From Pseudomonadota bacterium (GTDB lineage Bacteria > Pseudomonadota > Alphaproteobacteria > Rhizobiales > Devosiaceae): 8,185 bases of DNA. The notes beneath the pieces are model-generated. The model was not told the origin of the DNA and searched no databases. It saw nothing but the letters and a program-made list of their open reading frames with translations. The translations under genes and the position numbers were made by a program. The stretch covers positions 1-8,185 of the forward strand of contig JAEWHZ010000031.1 of assembly GCA_023387585.1 (NCBI GenBank), given 5' to 3'. Below, piece after piece: positions 1 to 4,713 of this stretch (the stretch's first letter is position 1; every line of letters starts with the position of its first letter).

Positions 1-49
1 GTATAGGGTGGCACAGTCCCGCCAGACGGCAATCGGAGGCCTTTTCTCG

Positions 50-388
50 ATGAAGAAAATCGAAGCGATCGTAAAACCGTTCAAGCTCGACGAGGTCAAG
101 GAAGCGCTCCAGGAAGTCGGGCTCCAGGGCATCACCGTGACGGAGGCCAAGGGATTCGGCCGTCAGAAGGGCCATACCGAGCTCTATCGGGGCGCGGAAT
201 ACGTCGTCGACTTCCTGCCCAAGGTTAAGGTCGAGGTCGTGTGTCCGGACGAGCTTGCGGAAAAGGCCATCGAGGCCATCCGAGCGGCCGCGCAGACGGG
301 TCGCATCGGCGACGGCAAGATCTTCGTCTATCCGATCGAGCAGGCCATCCGCATCCGCACCGGCGAGTTCGGCGACGACGCGCTCTGA
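50..388 (+). CDS. glnB: Nitrogen regulatory protein P-II
   Basis: This is a 112-residue PII signal protein, exactly the usual family length. PII proteins are cytoplasmic trimers that bind ATP/ADP and 2-oxoglutarate and report nitrogen status to the glutamine synthetase adenylyltransferase and the NtrB kinase. The T-loop signature YRGAEY lies at residues 46-51, with the uridylylation target Tyr51 in place. The C-terminal signature TGRIGDGKIFV is at residues 83-93, and the end reads GEFGDDAL, as in alphaproteobacterial GlnB. I chose the ATG at 50 because GGAGG at 35-39 stands 10 bases upstream and the protein then begins MKKIEAIVKPFKLDEV, the normal start. A longer reading from a GTG at 8 would add 14 unrelated residues. 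It lies 60 bp upstream of glnA with no terminator between, so the two are probably co-transcribed. That linkage favours glnB over the paralogue glnK, which usually sits beside amtB. The main promoter is probably left of the window. Confidence 0.97.
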   Translation: MKKIEAIVKPFKLDEVKEALQEVGLQGITVTEAKGFGRQKGHTELYRGAEYVVDFLPKVKVEVVCPDELAEKAIEAIRAAAQTGRIGDGKIFVYPIEQAIRIRTGEFGDDAL

Positions 389-448
389 GCGGATTTTTAC
401 AAGCCACCCACCCCATCAACCGCATCCGACCAATTACAGGAAAAGCCG

Positions 449-1858
449 ATGACGACCGGAAGCGACATCATCCAGAAGATCAAGGATGAGAACATCAAAT
501 ATCTGGACCTGCGGTTCACCGACATGCGCGGCAAGCTGCAGCACGTCACCATGGACGTCTCGGCGGTCGACGAGGACATGTTCGAGGACGGCGTGATGTT
601 CGACGGCTCCTCCATCGCCGGCTGGAAGGCCATCAACGAATCCGACATGGTGCTGATGCCCGATGCGGAGTCCGTCTATGTCGACCCCTTCTTCGGCGCC
701 GCCACCCTCGCGGTGAACTGCGACATCCTCGAGCCCGCCACCTACCAGCCCTATAACCGCGACCCGCGCTCCATCGCCAAGAAGGCCGAGGCTTTCGTCG
801 CCTCCGCCGGCATCGGCGATTCCGTGGTGTTCGGCCCCGAGCCCGAATTCTTCCTGTTCGACGACGTGCGCTATTCGAACACCCCCTACAAGGTCGGCTT
901 CGAGGTCGATGCGAGCGAGCTGCCCTCCAACAACGACACCCGCTACGAGGCCGGCAATTCGGGGCACCATATTGGGCTCAAGAAGGGCTATTTCCCTGTG
1001 CCGCCGCTCGATTCCGCCCAGGACATCCGCGGCGAGATGCTCGAGGCCATGGCTTCCATGGGCGTCGTCGTCGAAAAGCACCACCACGAGGTTGCCTCGG
1101 CCCAGCACGAGCTCGGCATCCGCTTCAAGCCGATGATCAAGTCGGCCGACGACGTGCTGATCTACAAATACGTCGTCCAGCAGGTCGCCAACGCCTATGG
1201 CAAGACCGCGACCTTCATGCCCAAGCCCGTCTATGGCGACAACGGCTCGGGCATGCACTGCCATCAGTCGATCTGGAAGGACGGCAAGCCGCTCTTCGCC
1301 GGCGATCAGTATGCCGGCCTGTCGATGGAATGCCTCTATTACATCGGCGGCGTCATCAAGCACGCCAAGGCGATCAACGCCTTCACCAACCCCGCCACCA
1401 ACTCCTACAAGCGCCTGGTGCCCGGCTTCGAGGCGCCGGTGCTGCTGGCCTATTCGGCCCGCAACCGCTCGGCCTCGTGCCGCATCCCCTTCGGACAGTC
1501 GCCGAAGTCGAAGCGCGTCGAGGTCCGTTTCCCCGATCCGCTGGCCAGCCCCTATCTCGCCTTCACCGCGCTCTTGATGGCCGGGCTCGACGGCATCCGC
1601 AACAAGATCCATCCCGGCGACCCGATGGACAAGGACCTCTACGAGCTGCCCAAGGAAGAGCTCAAGGAAATCCCCACCGTCGCCGCCTCGCTGCGCGAAG
1701 CCCTAGAAGCGCTCGACGCCGACCGCGACTTCCTCAAGCAGGGCGGCGTGATGGACGACGATTTCATCAACGCCTATATCGACCTGAAGATGACCGAGGT
1801 GGTCAAATTCGAGCACACCCCCCACCCGGTCGAATACGAGATGTACTATTCCGCCTGA
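449..1858 (+). CDS. glnA: Glutamine synthetase, type I
   Basis: This 469-residue enzyme makes glutamine from glutamate, ammonia and ATP, the main entry of ammonium into metabolism; type I enzymes are cytoplasmic dodecamers. Visible motifs are FDGSSIAGW at residue 51 (N-terminal signature), GPEPEF with metal-binding Glu131 and Glu133, NGSGMHCHQS with His270, and the ATP-binding FGQSPKSKRVEVRFPD segment. KDLYELP carries Tyr398, which equals Tyr397 in the usual numbering without the first Met. That tyrosine is the adenylylation target, so this is the beta subtype that GlnE can switch off. Length and ends match the family. The start has AGGAAAA at 438-444, close upstream. It is the second gene after glnB and is closed by a strong terminator at 1882-1910. 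Nothing in it looks damaged or unusual. Confidence 0.98.
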   Translation: MTTGSDIIQKIKDENIKYLDLRFTDMRGKLQHVTMDVSAVDEDMFEDGVMFDGSSIAGWKAINESDMVLMPDAESVYVDPFFGAATLAVNCDILEPATYQPYNRDPRSIAKKAEAFVASAGIGDSVVFGPEPEFFLFDDVRYSNTPYKVGFEVDASELPSNNDTRYEAGNSGHHIGLKKGYFPVPPLDSAQDIRGEMLEAMASMGVVVEKHHHEVASAQHELGIRFKPMIKSADDVLIYKYVVQQVANAYGKTATFMPKPVYGDNGSGMHCHQSIWKDGKPLFAGDQYAGLSMECLYYIGGVIKHAKAINAFTNPATNSYKRLVPGFEAPVLLAYSARNRSASCRIPFGQSPKSKRVEVRFPDPLASPYLAFTALLMAGLDGIRNKIHPGDPMDKDLYELPKEELKEIPTVAASLREALEALDADRDFLKQGGVMDDDFINAYIDLKMTEVVKFEHTPHPVEYEMYYSA

Positions 1859-1881
1859 CCGGCCGGAACGACTGAAACGCG

Positions 1882-1910
1882 AAGGGCCCCGGACGGGGCC
1901 CTTTTTGTTT
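1882..1910 (+). terminator. Intrinsic terminator of glnB-glnA
   Basis: A perfect 9-bp stem, arms AAGGGCCCC (1882-1890) and GGGGCCCTT (1895-1903), closes on the loop GGAC. A T-rich run follows (five T, G, three T). It starts 24 bases after the glnA stop. The convergent PilZ gene ends at 1922, so the same stem may also serve that transcript, although on the minus strand it is followed by only a short T stretch. Confidence 0.93.
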
Positions 1911-1921
1911 GCCCGCTCTTG

Positions 1922-2233
1922 TTATTTGCTCGCTCTTGCGCGCGCCTGCCGCGCTATCCGCTGGTGCCCGCCACCCTGCTCGAACCCGTCCGCCGTCTGC
2001 CGCGCCACCCGCCCGCGCAGATGCCCGAACGGGGTGAACATCGCCGAGACCGGCTCGCCGACCGGCGGGATCACCGGGGCCGCCACCGCGAAGCCGTGCG
2101 TCGACAGCTCGCGCAGCCGGCAGGCGAACAGATTGCTGCCGGGATGGGCCGGCGCGTCGCCGATGATATAGCGCCCCGCCACGGTGGAAATCCCGCGCAG
2201 CGCCTGCCCCGGTCGATCGAGAATTCCGGCCAT
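1922..2233 (-). CDS. Small PilZ-like domain protein
   Basis: This 103-residue protein resembles the single-domain PilZ proteins common in Hyphomicrobiales. PilZ domains are small beta-barrels, many of which bind cyclic di-GMP and act on motility or exopolysaccharide. Visible here are a GRYII strand at residues 20-24, then CRLRELSTHGFAV (38-50), where ELSxxG fits the [DN]xSxxG motif with Glu in place of Asp. GEPVSAMF (59-66) and GHLRGRVARQTADGF (70-84) complete the typical last strands. The RxxxR motif that contacts c-di-GMP is not clearly present upstream, so ligand binding is uncertain. The last 20 residues are basic and look disordered. The start is well supported: on the minus strand GGGAGG stands 5 bases before the ATG. 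It converges on glnA across the shared terminator. PilZ assignment is by recognition of pattern; a degenerate, non-binding member is quite possible. Confidence 0.78.
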   Translation of the reverse strand: MAGILDRPGQALRGISTVAGRYIIGDAPAHPGSNLFACRLRELSTHGFAVAAPVIPPVGEPVSAMFTPFGHLRGRVARQTADGFEQGGGHQRIARQARARASK

Positions 2234-2281
2234 TCCGGCCTCCCTTCCGCTTGCCGGCAGTATGAAGCCACCGTCTCAACG

Positions 2282-2331
2282 GCGCCTTTCCGTAAAAGCC
2301 GGCAATCGCGTGCCGGCGGGAAAGACGGCGC
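2282..2331. repeat. Long imperfect inverted repeat in a divergent intergenic region
   Basis: Three nested perfect arm pairs lie in the 172-bp gap between the PilZ gene and the DUF2200 gene: GCGCC (2282-2286) with GGCGC (2327-2331), TTTCC (2287-2291) with GGAAA (2319-2323), and GCCGGCA (2298-2304) with TGCCGGC (2311-2317). That is 17 pairs in all, with an internal loop (six bases against one) and a three-base bulge. No T-run follows on either strand, so a simple terminator is unlikely. Its role is unknown. I saw no convincing -35/-10 pair in the gap. Confidence 0.55.
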
Positions 2332-2405
2332 TAACCATGGCCGGGCGGCCCGACATTGCCGGAACGCAGCCGGGGGTGCATCGTTCTGCCGGTCTGGAGG
2401 AGCAC

Positions 2406-2756
2406 ATGACCAAGCACCGCATCTATTCGATGAGCGTGGGCAGCATCTATCCGCATTATGTCGCCAAGGCCGAACGCAAGGGGCGCAGCCGGGAGGAAGT
2501 CGACGAGATCATCTGCTGGCTGACCGGGCACAGCCGCCAGTCCCTGGCCGACAGGCTCGGCGACGGCACCACGCTCGAGGATTTTTTCGCCGAGGCGCCG
2601 GCGATAAACCCGGCGCGCGCCCAGATCAAGGGCGTGGTCTGCGGCATCCGGGTGGAGGAGATCGCCGAGCCGCTGATGCGCGACATCCGCTACATGGACA
2701 AGCTGATCGATGAGCTCGCAAGGGGCAAGGCGATGGAAAAGATCCTCCGCCACTGA
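2406..2756 (+). CDS. DUF2200 family protein
   Basis: This is a 116-residue cytoplasmic protein of the uncharacterised DUF2200 family. Family-typical stretches are RIYSMSVGSIYPHYVAKAERK (residues 5-25), WLTG (38-41), FFAEAPAINP (60-69), GVVCGIRVEEI (76-86) and, at the end, RYMDKLIDELARGKAMEKIL (95-114). There is no signal peptide and no membrane segment; the fold appears mainly helical. The biochemical role is not known and I do not assign one. The start is set by a strong GGAGGAG at 2396-2402, just upstream of the ATG; in-frame sequence upstream from 2184 lacks family character. An SRPBCC gene follows 60 bp downstream on the same strand, with no terminator seen between, so a two-gene operon is likely. 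Confidence 0.9.
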   Translation: MTKHRIYSMSVGSIYPHYVAKAERKGRSREEVDEIICWLTGHSRQSLADRLGDGTTLEDFFAEAPAINPARAQIKGVVCGIRVEEIAEPLMRDIRYMDKLIDELARGKAMEKILRH

Positions 2757-2816
2757 GCGTTTCCGGCGATGCCGGGCTGCCCCCGACGCCGCACTTAAGG
2801 ACAGGAAGACCGGAAC

Positions 2817-3275
2817 ATGAGCGCATCGCACCAGATCACCGTGGCCCGCATTTTCGATGCGACCCCCGACGAGCTCTATCAAGCCTGGACCGACCTCGCC
2901 TTGCTGCGGCGCTGGTTCGGCCACAGGGTCGAGGCGGATGTCCGTCCCGGCGGCCGCTATCGCGTCGAGAACCCCGGCGAGAACGGCGGCATCTTCGCCC
3001 ATGAAGGCGAGTATCAAATACTCGACCCCGGCCGGCGCATCCGCAAGACCTTTACCTATGCCGGAACCGGCGCCGCCGAACCCGGCGATTATGTCGATGA
3101 ATATATCGACGTGAGCTTTCGCGGAATTTCTTCCGGCCGCACCGAGCTCACGCTCGTCAATGCCTGGTCCGGCAAGGGCATGCCGCCGGACGAGCAGCAG
3201 GCGGCCGGCGAAGGCTGGGAATTGTGGCTCGACCAGCTGGCGCGAGCGCTGAAGGGAGAAACCGCCCTGTCGTAA
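2817..3275 (+). CDS. SRPBCC / AHSA1-like domain protein
   Basis: This 152-residue protein has the START-like (SRPBCC) fold of the AHSA1 family, a helix-grip cavity that binds hydrophobic ligands or, in the eukaryotic namesake, Hsp90. Typical marks are ITVARIFDATPDELYQAWTD (residues 7-26), the tryptophan-rich helix LLRRWFG (29-35), DVRPGGRYRV (41-50), EGEYQILDPGRRI, and the C-terminal helix beginning GWELWLDQLARAL at 133. No catalytic residues can be assigned, and the ligand is unknown. Bacterial members are often small stand-alone proteins of about 140-160 residues, so the gene appears complete. AGGAAG at 2803-2808 stands 8 bases before the ATG. It follows the DUF2200 gene on the same strand. 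A 7-bp stem without a T-run (3283-3303) lies just after the stop. Confidence 0.88.
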   Translation: MSASHQITVARIFDATPDELYQAWTDLALLRRWFGHRVEADVRPGGRYRVENPGENGGIFAHEGEYQILDPGRRIRKTFTYAGTGAAEPGDYVDEYIDVSFRGISSGRTELTLVNAWSGKGMPPDEQQAAGEGWELWLDQLARALKGETALS

Positions 3276-3282
3276 GCCCGAC

Positions 3283-3303
3283 CGCTTGCGTGTGCGGCAA
3301 GCG
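3283..3303. terminator. Candidate hairpin at the end of the SRPBCC gene
   Basis: Perfect arms CGCTTGC (3283-3289) and GCAAGCG (3297-3303) enclose a seven-base loop, starting 8 bases after the SRPBCC stop. No T-run follows on either strand, so termination is only a possibility. It also lies 5 bases beyond the stop of the doubtful minus-strand small reading frame at 3309-3461, which would fit a shared stem between convergent genes. Confidence 0.4.
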
Positions 3304-3308
3304 CAGCG

Positions 3309-3461
3309 TCAGACCAGCAGGAAAAGCAAGGCAAGCGCCAGCACGACAGGCAGGCGCGGGGCGCTCGGACGGGAGAGCCGGTACGCAGTACCAGATCCGG
3401 CTTCATCCCGTTCGGGTGCTCCGGCAGGGGCGGCAAACACGACGCTGTCCCCTGCACGCAT
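3309..3461 (-). CDS. Possible 50-residue tail-anchored membrane protein
   Basis: This is a weak candidate. A reading frame from the ATG at 3461 gives 50 residues: a polar, Ala/Gly/Arg-rich first part and a strongly hydrophobic end, LPVVLALALLFLLV, at residues 37-50, which could be a short membrane anchor. On the minus strand GGAG stands 7 bases before this ATG, a good ribosome site. A longer form from a TTG at 3503 has no such site. Third-position G/C is visibly lower than in the neighbouring genes, and I recognise no family. The anchor is short and has no charged residue after it. It lies in a 336-bp gap that otherwise holds no gene, convergent with the SRPBCC gene. It may equally be chance. 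Confidence 0.28.
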   Translation of the reverse strand: MRAGDSVVFAAPAGAPERDEAGSGTAYRLSRPSAPRLPVVLALALLFLLV

Positions 3462-3549
3462 ACGGCTACTCCAGACATCGACCGTACGGATCGGTTCTAG
3501 CAAGCCGGGCTTAAAAAAGTGCTGCCCGAAAGCAAACGATTGGTAAAGC

Positions 3550-3575
3550 GGCAGGCCCGATGCGGGACGCCTGCC
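3550..3575. repeat. Hairpin downstream of the secreted-protein operon
   Basis: Outer arms GGCAGG (3550-3555) and CCTGCC (3570-3575) and inner arms CCCG (3556-3559) and CGGG (3563-3566) form a 10-bp stem with a three-base bulge and loop ATG. It begins 36 bases past the stop of the minus-strand operon. On that strand it is followed by GCTTTACC, a poor T-run. It may stabilise or end that transcript. The rest of 3462-3611 is moderately AT-rich, and I see no gene or promoter in it. Confidence 0.45.
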
Positions 3576-3611
3576 CCTGCGCCTTTGAAAACCCGTTGAA
3601 AAACCTTCGGC

Positions 3612-3938
3612 TCAGCGCAGCGCGCGCCGCTCGATGATCGTGTCGGTGCAGAAATCGTATTCGAGCAGATAGGTTACTCCGCCCATGCTGGCGCGGACCT
3701 GGATGCGCCGGTCGCCGCGCACGTTGAGCGCGACGTTCTCATAGCCGCGCGCCGCGATCGCCTGGCGGATCTGATAATTGGTCTTGCAGATGAGAAGGCG
3801 CGGCCCGCGCGGCTCGTAGCTTTCGCCCCAGCCGAATTGCAGGCCGAAGGCGCCCGTCGGCTGCGCCGAAACGCCGCCGGCGGCGAGGCCGAGCCCCGCC
3901 ACCACGGCCAGCAAAAGGACGAACCGGCGTGGTTTCAT
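3612..3938 (-). CDS. Small exported two-cysteine protein (paralogue B)
   Basis: This predicted exported protein of 108 residues has a clear signal peptide: basic start MKPRR, a hydrophobic core to about residue 20, and probable cleavage after VSA at residue 25, leaving about 83 residues. The mature part contains CKTNYQIRQAIAARGYENV (51-69), then RRIQVRASMGGVTYLLEYDFCTD (77-99). Cys51 and Cys97 could form a disulfide in the periplasm. The helix-then-strands pattern is loosely PepSY-like, but I recognise no named family and assign no function. It is clearly related to the gene just upstream in the operon. I chose the ATG at 3938 because GGAG stands 7 bases before it and the signal peptide starts there; an ATG at 3974 abuts the upstream stop but would put 12 non-signal residues in front. 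The gap to the upstream gene is 36 bp, so they are co-transcribed. Confidence 0.82.
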   Translation of the reverse strand: MKPRRFVLLLAVVAGLGLAAGGVSAQPTGAFGLQFGWGESYEPRGPRLLICKTNYQIRQAIAARGYENVALNVRGDRRIQVRASMGGVTYLLEYDFCTDTIIERRALR

Positions 3939-3974
3939 GAATCCGCTCCGTTCGAGGACCCGCGGGTTGCGCAT

Positions 3975-4493
3975 CTAGCGGCCGTCCCAGGTTCCCTGGC
4001 CATCGCCGCTGTTCCTGGTGGGGGGGCCGCCGTGCCAAGTGCCCCAATTGCCGCCGCCCCAATTGCCGCCGCCACCGCCCCAGCCACCGCCGGCGCGGCG
4101 TTCGCGGCGGACATTGTCCACCTGCCCGGTGCAGCGGTCGACGCGCATGGAATAGACCCACGGGCCGTTGGATGCCTGGATCTGCACGCGCTGGCGGCCG
4201 AGCTCGCGGCCGATGCGCACGTCGCGATAGCCATAGGCACCGATGCCCTGGCGGATTTCGCGGTCGCTCAGGCAGCGGCCCTGGCCGGGCCAGCGGTCGC
4301 GGTTGTGCCAGCCGCCGCCCTGGTTGCCGAAGCCGAACTCGACGCTGCCGCCCTGCTGGCCGGGAATGTTGAGCTGGAAGTTGAACGAGGGCTGCGCCAT
4401 GGCGGGGGTCGCGGCCGCCAGGCCGGCGGCGCCGAGCACGGTTGCCGCCAGCAAGGGGCGCAGGGCGGATTTGATACGGTGGATGGCGGGCAT
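3975..4493 (-). CDS. Exported two-cysteine protein with Gly/Trp-rich tail (paralogue A)
   Basis: This 172-residue predicted exported protein is first in a two-gene minus-strand operon. The signal peptide spans about residues 1-33, with probable cleavage after AMA. A glycine/glutamine-rich linker (34-72) leads to a core, CLSDREIRQGIGAYGYRDV (74-92) and RQRVQIQASNGPWVYSMRVD (100-119), then CTG at 121. This core aligns with the downstream gene residue for residue over most of its length. The cysteines (74 and 121) sit at almost the same spacing as in that paralogue. Residues 135-172 form a low-complexity tail rich in Gly, Trp and Asn, absent from the paralogue. The start is very well supported: AGGAGG stands 5 bases before the ATG on the minus strand. 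It is transcribed away from parE, across a region bearing LexA-type operators. The function is unknown; the core is loosely PepSY-like. Confidence 0.85.
   Translation of the reverse strand: MPAIHRIKSALRPLLAATVLGAAGLAAATPAMAQPSFNFQLNIPGQQGGSVEFGFGNQGGGWHNRDRWPGQGRCLSDREIRQGIGAYGYRDVRIGRELGRQRVQIQASNGPWVYSMRVDRCTGQVDNVRRERRAGGGWGGGGGNWGGGNWGTWHGGPPTRNSGDGQGTWDGR
4042..4071. repeat. Exact 15-bp tandem duplication in the Gly/Trp tail
   Basis: The unit CCCCAATTGCCGCCG occurs twice in direct succession (4042-4056 and 4057-4071). Read on the minus strand it encodes repeated Gly-Gly-Asn-Trp-Gly in the tail of the 172-residue exported protein. Being a multiple of three, it can expand or contract without breaking the frame. 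Confidence 0.9.
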
Positions 4494-4512
4494 GAGGGCC
4501 TCCTGAGCTTGT

Positions 4513-4527
4513 GGCCGGGAACCGGCC
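4513..4527. repeat. Short perfect hairpin in the leader of the secreted-protein operon
   Basis: GGCCGG (4513-4518) and CCGGCC (4522-4527) pair perfectly around the loop GAA. It lies 19 bases from the ATG at 4493, just before the ribosome site of the minus-strand operon. If transcribed it would form a compact stem close to that site. There is no direct evidence of function. Confidence 0.4.
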
Positions 4528-4564
4528 GCAGGGCGATTGGTTCCACGTCTAGCCCCTCGCGGTT

Positions 4565-4579
4565 GAACGTTCTGCGAAC
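4565..4579. promoter_or_regulatory. LexA-type operator 1 (GAAC-N7-GAAC)
   Basis: GAACGTTCTGCGAAC is an exact match to the direct-repeat SOS box known for alphaproteobacterial LexA, GAAC separated by seven bases from GAAC. It sits in the 220-bp divergent region, 135 bp before the parE start and 72 bp before the start of the secreted-protein operon. A second box in the opposite sense lies 20 bp away. A single such match could arise by chance; two together between divergent genes are much less likely to. Confidence 0.68.
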
Positions 4580-4584
4580 CGCTC

Positions 4585-4599
4585 GTTCATCTGGCGTTC
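4585..4599. promoter_or_regulatory. LexA-type operator 2 (GTTC-N7-GTTC)
   Basis: GTTCATCTGGCGTTC is the same alphaproteobacterial SOS box read on the other strand, again an exact match in both half-sites. A third, one-mismatch half-site GTAC follows at 4607-4610 with the same seven-base spacing, so half-sites recur every 11 bp, about one helical turn. I could not identify a convincing -35/-10 pair for either flanking gene, so which promoter the box covers is not settled by eye. Confidence 0.72.
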
Positions 4600-4713
4600 A
4601 TATTCCGTACAGATTGTGCGAGAAGGCCGGTCGTGCCGCGGCCCTGCGCGCGGCCCCCGAAACGCGGTATCCTCGCCATCCCAGCGCCGATTCGCGCCCA
4701 GTACAGGATCCTC

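Noticed and set aside
8..49. GTG start for glnB, 14 residues earlier
   Set aside because: PII proteins begin MKKIEAI and are 112 residues long; GGAGG precedes the ATG at 50.
434..1612. A 392-codon open frame on the minus strand opposite glnA
   Set aside because: glnA on the plus strand is certain. High third-position G/C routinely leaves long stop-free antisense frames, and this one shows Gly/Val/Asp-rich sequence without domains or a ribosome site.
3089..3478. A 129-codon minus-strand frame overlapping the SRPBCC gene
   Set aside because: It has no ribosome site and overlaps a recognised gene for about half its length. Its sequence is Ser/Cys/Pro-rich with no family character.
3939..3974. 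Upstream ATG for the 108-residue exported protein
   Set aside because: It abuts the stop of the gene before it and could be translationally coupled, but it would bury the signal peptide behind 12 polar residues; the internal ATG has GGAG upstream.
4633..4713. Upstream GTG start for parE, adding 27 residues
   Set aside because: The added residues are Pro/Arg-rich and unlike ParE, and there is no ribosome site before the GTG, while the ATG at 4714 has AGGA at a proper distance.
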